Assembly (NCBI GenBank): GCA_031761405.1
Contig: JASEVX010000008.1
Span: 45,498,507 to 45,562,506 of the forward strand
Origin: Serripes groenlandicus
Taxonomy: Eukaryota; Mollusca; Bivalvia; Cardiida; Cardiidae
Direction of reading: 5' to 3'
Length of the DNA: 64,000 nucleotides
The position numbers and the translations under genes are program-made. Numbering within the stretch: position 1 is the stretch's first letter; each line of letters starts with the position of its first letter. Below, one piece after another: positions 1-11,600 of this stretch. Under the pieces are notes generated by a model that worked only from the letters and a program-made list of their open reading frames with translations, was not told the origin of the DNA and did not search any database.

Positions 1-520
1 TATAATTCAGCAATACAGCTTTGAATTAAGCCTCATTCGCATCAATCCTCTTACAAGTATACCATCACTCTCAGTAGTGTACTCCTGCTCACTAGTCACG
101 TTTAGTCACTCCACCTCCCCATCTCACGTCAGTCTCAGTCACCCCTATTCACTCACTCCAACCAGTCTCAGTCACACTAAGTGTCAGCTTCCACCAATCT
201 CGCACGCTCACTATGTCTAAGCCAATCACATTCAGCCACTATAATTCAGTATCAGCCACCATCACTAAGTCTAAGCCATCCTCACTCAGCCACCATCACT
301 AAGACAACCAGGATCAGGACCATAATCACTCAGTCTCAGCAGCTCTCGTTTAGTCTCAGCAGCCATCTGTCAGTCTCAGCCGTCTTCACTCAGTCTCAGA
401 CACCATCACTCAGTCTCAGACACCATCACTAAGTTTCAGTCACACCCTCACTCAGTTACCATCACTCAGTATTAGCCTCCATCACTCACTCTCAGTCTCA
501 GTCTCAGTCAACCTCGTACT
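1..520. repeat. Degenerate short tandem array (CACTCAGTCTCAG-like)
   Basis: Variants of 'cactcagtctcagccacc' recur about every 20-30 bases. The array is imperfect and has no coding potential beyond chance frames. It opens the window, so its full length is unknown. Confidence 0.6.
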
Positions 521-565
521 CTGCCTTGATATACATTTGACAAATGCCAGAAACAATGTTGACCT

Positions 566-645
566 ATCTGGGGTTCGAACCCACAAAGCTTCAAGCCTTG
601 CATTGACAGACGGCTGCTCTATCAACTGAGCTACCGAGATTCATA
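566..645 (-). repeat. tRNA-like SINE head
   Basis: On the minus strand there is an A-box-like 'ggtagctcagttgatagagc' and, about 40 bases on, a B-box-like 'gggttcgaacccc'. The T-arm is recognisable, but the outer bases do not pair into an acceptor stem. I read it as a tRNA-derived SINE head or tRNA pseudogene, not a working tRNA. Confidence 0.5.
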
Positions 646-825
646 CAGATCAATGCCATTACAAGATATATATTTATTCAAAGTTAATTACATGTACAAG
701 GTAAATACTACGCAGTAATATTAAAAGTATGTTGTATGTTTACGAAATTAATTTATGTATAAACGAATCAAACAGATTTTAGAATTTGTTATTGTATTAT
801 TTTAAATGAGGACTCACTCTTCGCA

Positions 826-1065
826 GTTGATTCATAGTCAGGTCGCGGGTTCGATCCACAGGGGTTCCTATAAAAGACTTTAAATAATGTTAGTAATTGC
901 TTAACCTCGTTGGTGCTTCACGTAAGGAAACTGCGGTCAGCGTTACAACTGACTGGCTGGTGAAAGGTATACATGGACAAGTAGTACTAGTTGCTTACAC
1001 AGGAAACGCCTCGAAATAACTGAACAAATGTTGAACGTTGCGTAAAACACTAAATAAGCGAAGAG
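826..1065 (+). repeat. Degenerate tRNA-derived SINE (family 1)
   Basis: This reads as a decayed, reversed copy of the SINE seen cleanly at 13,775-14,020 and 36,425-36,665. It has a tRNA-like head ('gtcgcgggttcgatcc') followed by body segments matching the reverse complement of those copies. Family 1 is the most repeated SINE in the window. Confidence 0.5.
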
Positions 1066-1890
1066 AATAAAAGATAACCTCGAGTGATCGCTCGTTTTAT
1101 ATTACATAAATTTATGTTTTATCACGCTCGTCGAGCATCTATACTTAACCACTTTCCCACATACTACTACACTTCTGCAGCAAACGACTTTGAAAAGATC
1201 CAGGCTAAACACGGAAAATATATATAAATGAAGTTATAACTACTGAAGAAAAGTGGAAAACATAGTGGAAAACGGGTTAAGTAATCTTTTGAGCAACTTC
1301 TCAATGTCTTCAAACATGTATCTCAATGTCTTCAAAATTCGTCTGCTGTTGAAAACGTCATTGTGAAAAGCAACACAAGTAATAACACACTTTGAGTTAA
1401 ACTAAGATGCAGTAATTGGATGTTAGCGCGGGAATCAGCATTTTATGGCTTAAGAAATACTGTTAGATTCGAAAAACACGAAACCCGCTTTTAAATATAT
1501 GATATACATATAAGATAACAATAGTTTTTTAGTTAAATACGTAAAACGAATATAAAAATACCTTTTCTCAACGTGTTGACCTCGATCGCCCAAAATTATT
1601 GTAAACATTTGTCTGAGCATGCGCGTCCTTTTTGTTCCTTAATATATTCTTAAAATCGCAATATTTAGCACGATAACTTCGCATTTATGAAAATATTCCC
1701 GTTTTCCTCTTGTTAAAACCCCGGTAGTTCCCAGGGATGTTACATAGACTCCGCTCTGGAATACTGATTGTGTTTAGTTGTGTGACTTCGGTTCGAAGTC
1801 AAGAGAAAAGAGGGAGAAATGTAACGGGAACGGGGTATAGGTATACATATCACTTCTACAGCCCTGCTGTAGAAGCCGCCTTTTATAGCG
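1066..1890. other. No gene recognised
   Basis: AT-rich flank. It holds a GC-containing 'gcatgcgcg' at ~1,618 but no convincing exon, RNA gene or complete repeat. Confidence 0.5.
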
Positions 1891-1904
1891 ACGTTGGTAG
1901 AGTG

Positions 1905-1980
1905 GTTGACCTTTTCGTAAAGTTAAGCAACGTTCATCGCGGTTATTGCCTGGATGGGTCTCCCGCGATGGCTTAACGCC
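1905..1980 (+). repeat. 5S rRNA-like segment (probable SINE or pseudogene)
   Basis: The stretch 'agttaagcaacg' followed by 'cggttattgcctggatgggt' resembles the internal control region of 5S rRNA ('agttaagcaacg...tggatgggtgacc'). The flanks do not extend into a full 5S gene and there is no T-run terminator. A 5S-derived SINE or 5S pseudogene fits best. This rests on recognising the box only. Confidence 0.4.
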
Positions 1981-2059
1981 GGTACACGTTACACTATGGT
2001 TTTAATTTACATTTTAATTATAAATCAAAGTACTGAAAGTACCAAAATGCGGGGATGTT

Positions 2060-3580
2060 AGCTCTAGAGTGTTAACATGATTTTACTTCAATTTGACATT
2101 GTGACCTACTTTTTGACCAACACCTAGATATCATCAAGAAAAACATTCTGATAAAGTTTCAACATGCTCAAGCTAAAAATGCAGTATCCAGAGTGTTAAC
2201 AAGATTTTCCTTCAATTTGGCCTAGTGACCTAGATTTTAACCCGGCATAACCAATAACTTGACCTAGATATTATTTAGATAGAATTCTGACCATATTTCA
2301 AGCTGCTGTAGCCAAAAAAGATACTTCTACAGAGTTAACAAGATTTTCCTTCAATTTGGCCCAGTAACCAAGTTTCTGACCCAATGTGACCCATGTTCGA
2401 ACTTGACCTACATATCATCAAGAAAAACATTTTGATAAAGTTTCAACATGCTCATGTTGAAAATAAGGCATCTAGAGTGTTAACAAGATTTCCATTCAAT
2501 TTGGCTTAGTGACCTAGTTTTTGACCCAGCTTGACCCATATTCGAACTGGGTCTAGATATCATATAGATAAAACATTTTGACAAAATTTCAAGCTGCTTT
2601 AGCACAAAATGTGGCTTCTACAGTATTAACAAGATGTTCCTTCAATTTGGCCTAGTAACCTAGGTTCTGACCCAATATAACCCATATTCGAATTTGACCT
2701 GGATATCATTAATACAAGCATTCTGACAAAATTTCAAACTGTGGCCTCTAGAGTGTTAACAAGCTTTTCCTTCAATTTAACCTAGTGATCTACTTTTTGA
2801 CCCATCATAACCCATGTTCAAACTTGACCTACATATCATCAAGACAAACATTCTGATAAAGTTTCAACATGCTCAAGTTGAACATGTGGCCTCTAGAGTG
2901 TTAACACGATTTTCCTTCAATTTGACCTAATGACCTATTTTTTACCTCAAATGGCCCAGTTTCGAACTTGTCCAAGATTTGATGATATTCAACTTGGTCT
3001 TGATATCATATAGATAAAATATTTAGACTAAATTTCAATTATATGACCCATATTCAAACTTGACCTAAATATAATTATTACAAAAATTTTGACAAAATTT
3101 CAAACTGCTGAAGCAAAAATTGCGGCCTCTAGAGTGTTAACAAGATTTTCCTTCAATTTGACCTAGTGACCTACTTTTTGACCCTTCATGACCTATGTTC
3201 GAACTCACTTACATCATCAAGACAAACATTCTGATAATGTTTCAACATGCTCAAGTTGAAAATGTGGCCTCTAGAGTGTTAACAAGATTTTCCTTAAATT
3301 TGACCTAGTGACCTACTTTTTAACCCTTCATGACCCATGTTCGAACTCACTTACATCATCAAGACAAACATTCTGATAATGTTTCAACATGCTCAAGTTG
3401 AAAATGTGGCCTCTAGAGTGTTAACAAGATTTTCCTTAAATTTGACCTAATTACCTAGTTTTTGACCTCAAATGGCCCAGTTTCGAACTTGTCCATGATT
3501 TGATGGAGATGAATATTCTGATAAACTTTCATGAAGATCCGATGCAAAATGTAGCAATGTTAGAGTGTTAACAAGGGAAA
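2060..3580. repeat. Array element of ~165-bp degenerate tandem units
   Basis: About nine diverged units share 'tctagagtgttaacaag', 'attttccttcaatttg', 'gtgacctactttttgacc' and 'tttcaacatgctcaag'. The last unit runs into 'gttgacgatgcacgac'. The pieces at 3,200-3,440 repeat almost exactly, so local expansion continued recently. A single decayed unit lies at 4,730-4,930. No long frame is maintained. I recognise this as a repeat style common in bivalve genomes; the transposition mechanism is not evident. Confidence 0.75.
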
Positions 3581-3599
3581 ATGTTGACGATGCACGACA

Positions 3600-5027
3600 G
3601 CCGTTTTTCCGTATTTTTCATTGCAGGGATTTTCTCAAAAGGTTTTTGAGCTACCCGCTTTCATTAAAAAGAAACATTTAAGATCCTTATGTCTAACTTA
3701 AATTTCTAAATTAAGTATACAAATGCATGGATTAAAACTTTACACTGTGTACGTTTACTTTGTATGATGTGAATCCCCCGCATAAAAAACTACTCGCATA
3801 TAAATAGACTAGTTCACTAATCTTAATCTTCTATTGCAAACTCGAACGAGAACCAGTCTAGTGACGAACTGCTACGGAAATATCCGAGAGCTGACGTTAA
3901 AATACGGCGCATGCGCGATCAAGACGATTAACACGGTGCATGCGCAAGCCCATTGCCAGTGGTAGTTCTAAACACAACCAATATATGCACTGGTGCTGAT
4001 GCACCCGCGCAATAAACTTTTTTTCGGAGTAACCATGCTCCTCATAACACAGGCAGCTCCGGTTCTAAGTAGTTCAAGCGGATTAATGCTTCCGCCTAAC
4101 AGATAATGTGTTCAAAGCACTGAAAGTACTAGTGGGTCAAATACTCATAAGTACTGGTGGGACGGTTGTGTTGGTATTTGTAAATTTAGGTAAGACAGGC
4201 GATTACATGTGTATGTACACACGATATGTTTGTCAAATAGGAATGCCTTCCTTGACCAATGAGGTTAGTCACTGAAAAAGAAGTTTAATTTTAGTATGCC
4301 TATGGGTTTTTGAATTGACTATGTCAACAACATTCAGACCAGATTCCATTATAACCACTGCCAATTTGCAATGCTCGTCACAGTCGTGTGAGGCGTGGGG
4401 TTGATAATCACACTAGGGAAGTAGCCAGGATGTTATTGCTCAAATTGACATATTTCTTTTAATAATATTCAAGATACAAATAGTTTCCCTCTAATCCTTG
4501 TTACACTCAACCGGAAGGTTTTATAGAATCACACCTTCTTACATAGCAAGATCTGTGTAATAAATGATCATTAATGTCTGATCCTAAACAATGAATCTTT
4601 TTCTGATAATTTAAGCACAGAGAATTTTTGCAGTGAAATTTTGGAGTGATATTTGATTTTAACCACATGCTCTTTTTCTGAGCCACTTTAAGCCAATGGC
4701 TTAAATGGCTAATTTAAACTAATTTACGTAATTATTTACTATAGAATGTGACTTCTATAGTATCAATAAGGTTTTCCTTTGAACTGATCTGTTGACCTTG
4801 TTTTTAATCTCAGGTGATCCACACAAACACTCTGATCAATATTCATGACGATTCGGTATTATATGTGACTTCAGACCATTAACAAAGTTTTTATTTTATT
4901 TGTTCCAGTGATCTCTTGTTTACATTTAAATTCAACCGCCTGCCTGGCCACCAACACATCCGTCCCACAAGTAGTCTCAGTCATTTGATTAACAGTTAGG
5001 TTTTCAAGCATATCGGTTCCAGGAATG
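3600..5027. promoter_or_regulatory. Upstream flank of gene A with NRF1-like palindromes
   Basis: Two CG-rich palindromic motifs, 'gcgcatgcgc' at ~3,908 and 'tgcatgcgca' at ~3,938, stand out in an AT-rich region and resemble animal NRF1 promoter sites. The coding start of gene A is 1.9 kb downstream, so a link would need an upstream untranslated exon that I cannot see. The rest of the stretch holds no gene. Confidence 0.25.
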
Positions 5028-5772
5028 TGTTCGAGTTTAATTATTTATTCTAGTTTTAACTATATATTCAAGTTGAACTATATTCGAGTTAAATCCTTTA
5101 TATTCGAATTAAACTATATGATCGAGTGAAACTGTATATTCGAGTTAAACTATATGCTCGAGTTAAATTATATATATATTCGAGTCAAACTATATGTTCG
5201 AGTGAAACTGTAATGTCAAGTTAAACTATATATTCGAGTGAAGCTATATATTCGAGAGAAACTAAACTATATATTCGAGTGAAACTATATGTTCGCGGTA
5301 ACTATATATTCCAGATAAACTATGTGTTTGAGTTAAGCTATGTGTTCGAGTTTAACTATATATTCGAGTTAAACTATGTGTTCGAGTTTAACTATATGTT
5401 CGAGTTTAATTATACGTTCAAGTTTAACTATACGTTTGAGTTTAACTGTATATTAGAGTTTAACTATACGTTCAAGTTTAACTATACGTCCGACTTTAAC
5501 TGTATATTCGAGTTAAACTATATGTTCGAGTTTACCTGTATATTCGAGTTTAACTATATGTTAGAGTTAACCTATATGTTCGAGTTTAACTATACGTTCA
5601 AGTTTAACTATACGTCCGACTTTAACTGTATATTCGAGTTAAACTATATGTTCGAGTTTACCTCTGTATTCGAGTTTAACTATATATTCGGGTTTAACTA
5701 TACGTTCAAGTTTAACTATACGTTCGAGTTTAACTGTATATTCGTGTAAAACTATATGTTAGAGTCATCGCA
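5028..5772 (+). repeat. 18-bp minisatellite upstream of gene A
   Basis: About 40 units of 'gttaaactatatgttcga' and variants end ~70 bases before the gene A start codon. Because 18 is a multiple of three and most units lack a stop, one frame stays open for 156 codons as a repeating hexapeptide (consensus LNYMFE). The frame is a by-product of the unit; I do not call it a gene. The array probably lies in the promoter or 5' untranslated region. Confidence 0.9.
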
Positions 5773-5843
5773 TGCTAGAGTTCATTATATAATCATTTAT
5801 ACTTCAGGTTGAAATTAAAGTGTCTCTGAACCACATGTAAACG

Positions 5844-8403
5844 ATGGGAAATAAGGATACAGAATATTCGGCGACTGACAATAAAAATACACGCGTAGAA
5901 AGTAAACTATCCAACGTCTATTCAAAAGATGAAACTAGTAATCCACGCCTACAAGCGAAAGGCAATGAGGAAGATGAAGAAGATCCGGCTAAGGAAACAA
6001 ATACAATGCTTGCAGATAGGACAGATGAAACTGACGATGATAACGACTTAAATGTTTTACCAATAGATCGGGGATGGGCATGGGTCATTTTGGCAGGTAA
6101 ATACATTCGTTTAATTAAGATTATTAAGTTGAACTAGGGATGGGAACGAATATTGAAAACGATATTCGAATATTCGAAACAGAAATCAGTATCCGATTTC
6201 AGGTTAATCCGAACACTGGTACTTCCCATTTCCTTTTTCAAATAATGGCAATTTTCCAAGTAAAAGTATGAGCTATTGTTTACGTATATATTTCATGTTT
6301 TCAACTGAACTTACACTCTCTTTTTCCTCAACAGATGTATTTGAATTTCAATTTGAAGTAAATCAAGAAATAAATTCCTTCCAAACGATAAACCAAATCG
6401 CAACGTTTTTTGAGCCGTATATTCATTCAGGTGTCGCTTGTTTACCGAGTTTAATATTGAATCGAATCAAATAATTAACGAAATAATTATAAATCTTATT
6501 CATACAAAAAGCATAGGGAGTTGGGTGATATTTCTTTTACCGATTTCGTCTAGTCAATTTAATCGCGTGTTGGAAGAAAACAAAATCGCGGACGATTCAA
6601 TCTGTTCGCTTATAAATGTGACTTCATTTTTGAAGATGTAAAGAGGAAAGCTGCATACTTTTGAGACGTAATGCGATGTTTAAATATGATTTATTCAATT
6701 TTTGCAACAGCTGTCTTTGATGTAAACATCGACTATGTTTTGGTTAGGCTGGGACTGTGTTACGGAACTGTAGACTGTCACCGTTTATACATGTTTGTTG
6801 ATTTAAAAATATCGAACACACTCGTCGTCAATGTGATGTCTGGTTACACACGATTAGATAAACGATTAGGTAAACGTACACGTGACAATTATTGATTTTA
6901 TTATCGTTTCTTATGTTTTGACATACGTTGTAAAAACACAACAAACGACACATACAAACTCTTTATCACTTCACCCTTAATCATGATTAGCTCCATCTCG
7001 CGACCGATGTCAGAATTTTACTAATAATTTTTTTGTTTTGTTTTTTAGAAAATAATAATAATAATAGAAAATAATACACTGAAAACGAATATTCTTATTC
7101 GAAAACAGTATTCGAATATTCGTCCGTTTTTCGAATATTCGAATATTCGAATATTCGTTCCCATCCCTATATAATATTAACAGATTAATTGTTTGATGTT
7201 TTAGGCCGCTATCAACAATGTTTCAGTTATATCATGGCGTTACCTGGGTAAGTTACCAGTAAAACTGGTCCATTTATTCTGACACCAGCCAGACATACCT
7301 TATGCTAACCCCGCAACCCTGAGCGTCAAGGAGGGCAGCCATTACTATCATTTTTAAGGTCTTTGGTATGACCTGACCGGGGATCTCGAGCCCCTGACCT
7401 ACCGCACCGAGTTGAACGCTATACCACGCATCACCGAGGCGGTCTATCATTATCAGAGACGGACCGGACAAAAGCAAGAATCTGGAAACAGAGCTAATCT
7501 GTATTATACTACATCCGGCACCATGTATTTGAATACATAACCTGTGTCATTAATCAATCAACGACATTAGTGAACATAAACATTTTGTTAGTAGCAAAAG
7601 GTAATAAATAATAAAGAAGTTTTTCAAGTTATTCACATCACATTATTTTAGGTTTGCATAAAGGGGCTCGACTCAAAACATTGACAATCTGTACAAGTGG
7701 GCGAAGCAACTAAGCAAGATTGGGCTTCCAGCTTTATCAGCTATTTACAGGCTAGCCCCAATGCTATTGTTCTAAAGATTTAGGTACCATATTTGATAAG
7801 TTAAGCCCCTAATTTTATATAAGCAATAGTCTATGGATAAACCATAATCGCATTTTATTATTGTTAAATTGAAAATGAAAATCTAAGAGTAATTGAAAAA
7901 TAATAGCATACTCAAATGTAGAAAATATGACCGGTATCGAGAAAGCTATCTGCGTTCATGGTTGGTTTACAATGGGCAAAATGACATTTATAGTTTTCAT
8001 AATCTCATTAGTACAAACAATGAATCGACAATGCAGAATAATGGCTTTCTTTTTTTTATATGCAATTAAGGTAGAATCGTAAATACGAATATCTTTCTTA
8101 GTCATGGTACAGATATACATATTTTATAATACTCGACTCGTCTGCAGCAGATGTTTGTTAGCATTCTGGAAAAAGAAAACATTGCGTGATGTCTATCTAT
8201 CTTTTTACATTCAAGCAAATTTGCCTCTAGTAAATAACAAACAATAATGTACAATTAACAAAACGTAATCATTTTACGAGAAGCAAAATTAAAAGGAATT
8301 ATGAATATTAACTAATTGTTCAGATTATTATTATTATTAGTAGTAGTTGTAGTAGTAGTAGTAGTAGCAGTAGTAATAGTAGTAGTAGAAGTAGTATTAG
8401 TAT

Positions 8404-8446
<43 letters not shown>

Positions 8447-8586
8447 TGTAGTTGTAGTAGAAGTAGTAATAGTAGTAGTAGAAGTAGTAGTAGTAGTAGT
8501 ACTAGTAGTAGTAATAGTAGTAGTAGTAGTAGTAGTAGTAGTAGCAGAAGTAGTAGTAGTAGTAGTAGTAGTAATAGTAGAAGTAC

Positions 8587-8628
<42 letters not shown>

Positions 8629-11600
8629 AAGTACTAGTAGTAGTAGTAGTAGAAGTAGTAGTAGTATCAGTAGTAGTAGTAGTAGTAGTAGTACAAGTAG
8701 TAGTAGTATTATGTAATACAACAAAAGATAGACATCTATCATTCATTGAACTAACTCTAATTACAGTGCTCTAGATATGGGGCTTTTTGCATGTTCTAAA
8801 ATACTTCTTTGACCCTATAACCCAATGTTGTGGGTACTCAAAAGAATTGTCTCAATGAGACAATTCTTTTGAGTACCCACAACATCGGGTTTGATTGGAT
8901 AATAAGAAAGATATTGTGGGAAAAAGGGCTGTATACCCCTCCTTATCCGGACCTCTGCTATTGATATCATATCAGTCTTTATTTCTCGTAGGAGCTACGT
9001 TCGAGGTATTTCTTTATGGTGGTATGTTGAAGTCGTACGGTATCTTTTTCGTTGAGTTCCAGAAGAGATTCGGATCTAGCGCCTCCGAGACGAATGTTAT
9101 GCAAACAATACACAACATAGTGGTCAGCATCTCGGGTAAGACACATATTGGTATAATAGAAAGACCGCTAGTCACCAATATTTCGTATATCATTCTAAAA
9201 AAAGAGATTGATTGATTGATTGTTTGGTTGGTTTACGTCGCTTTCAACAACTTGTCAGTTATACCACGGCATGTCCAGGGTTAGTTACCAGAACTATTTG
9301 TCCATTTAGCCTGACACCAGTCAGTCAGGCGTAATACTTACCCTGCAACCCTGAACGCCAAGGAGGGCAGCCATTACTACCATCTTTAAAGTCTTTGGCA
9401 TGACCCTTCTTAAAAGAGGCTTTACCAGTCAGTTAGTTGTAATGCTAACCCCGCCACCCTGATCGCTTTCAACAATGCTACAGTTATATCACGGCGTTTC
9501 CAGGGTAAGTTACCAGTACTACTGATCCATTTCCCTGACACCAGTCAGTCAGGCGTAATACTAATCCCGCAACCTTGATCGCTTTAACAAATGCTACAGT
9601 TATATCACGGCGTTTCCAGGGTAAGTTACAAGTACTACTGATCCATTTATCCTGACACCAGTCAGTCAGGCGTAATACTTATCCTGCAACCCTGAGCGCC
9701 AAGGAGGGCAGCCATTACTACCATCTTTAAAGTCTTTGGCATGACCCTTCTTAAAAGAGTCTTTCCGAGATCGAACAAATCTGCACCATGCTACTTCGAA
9801 CATAGAATGCAATAGCTCTATGATTGAAAGTACATCTTATATTAGTATTGAATACAGTTGATAGCGTGGTGACAAATCGTTTGCTGCAGATCCGCATATA
9901 CGCGTCTACATGTGGGAAAGGTCTGAAAGCTTATTTACCTCTTTCACGTCTATAGCCGCGTATTGACGCAAATGCTGCAAACGACTTTTGAAAATTGTGT
10001 GCAAGTTCTCCTTTTGCCAAAACGTTTTCAACTCTATTCAATAATTATACTTTTATTTATAGAAACCTCTCATAGTTTTGTCGTCTGCTGCGGATTTATT
10101 TATTATTTTATGTGGGAAATGGTTAAGGAGCACACTGGCTCCACTTTTCGTAATAAAACACTTCACTTTCAGGTGTGTTTGTGACGAATGTTGGATTGAA
10201 GTACATATCAACGAGAACAGCGGTGTTTATCGGCGGTATAGGGTCGTGTCTGGCCTATCTCATTAGCGCCTTCGCCACGGACATTCGGGTCATGAGTCTC
10301 ACTATAGGCGTTATAGCAGGTTAGTAGGTTTCAATGGTGTTTTAATTGTATTTTCCAATTGCGTCCGAGGTGAAGTGGATAGAACATCCGCCTTTATTAG
10401 ATCCACGAACTTTAAATGTGCTGAACTTAAGATTAAAGACAGTATAATCACAGTTTTAAAACTGTTCAAAAGTTGTCTTGAAATAATAGAATCGATAAAA
10501 TTAGAGTAATCATTTCACTTTTGAGTACAATAAACATCTAAATATTAATTGTTTATAATGCTTCATTTTTACTGGGTAGACATACCCAGTAAGTCAAATT
10601 GTGTACATGTTCATGACTTTCAATTGACTGTTTTCGAACTGCCAAAATTGTTTTGAACTATTTATTACTTACTTTGTTGTCACTATTAACTATATTTTCT
10701 GAAGTTTCAACATTTCAAAATGTTGATCTCCGTCTGGAGTTCAGCACCTTTAAGTGTTGTAGTAATGGCTTCCTTTCGTGGCGCTCAGGGCTGCGGTGAC
10801 AGCAGTACGACCAGGTTAATTTTATTGTGGCGATTGGTTTGACAATCGCCACAATGCTAACAGAAACAACAACAACAAAATAATTTACATAGTCAGTTTT
10901 GAACAACCCGTTGACTTTTTATTTCTTACTGCAAACCAATTAACCTACATCCGTTAAACCGCCAATATATAGTTCCATCAGTGATGCAGAAACACGATTA
11001 ATAATAATCATGTCAGTGCTACTTTGGTACCGGATTTATACTAGGATTTGAGACTTATTGAGATAATATCTACATAGAGTTGAATTATGTAAATATTATC
11101 TTTCTTCATGTTTGGGCAGATAATAAATATCATTGCGCGTTCTATAACTCTCATGCTAATCAAACACCTCAATTCCGCAGTAGAAGTCGTCTGGAAATTA
11201 CGAAAGGTTCTATAAATAGCTCGCGAGACTGTTATCGATTGCTCTTTAATCTCAGTATTATGTGAAAGCGTCTAGATGATAAGACTGGTTTACAAAGGTT
11301 TACAGGACACGATGTCTTGCAGTGTACAAGATAGACACGTCTGTACGTTCTAGCGTCAATTAGCAATCAATGCTGAAAGTGTAGCTGAATTGAGTTGGAG
11401 ATCGAGCATTATCGTATATGCCTATATATATTGAAAATCGCAAGGCCTACACCGAGATACTGCTGATTTGCTGCACGATCGCCACTTCTGTGCCATCGGC
11501 GCTTTGATTGTTTAACCATATAAGTGGGATATTGCATAGAACGTACGGCTTGCGAGTGGGAAACCAGATCAGATCCAAAGACTATAAGAATTGTAGTAAT

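Noticed and set aside
566..645. Functional tRNA gene
   Set aside because: A and B boxes are present but no acceptor stem pairs; fits a SINE head.
5279..5749. 156-codon frame of hexapeptide repeats
   Set aside because: Product of an 18-bp minisatellite; no signal, domain or non-repeat sequence.
8312..8746. Poly-Thr and poly-Leu frames (also 26,495-26,947)
   Set aside because: Generated by (AGT)n microsatellites in intron 1.
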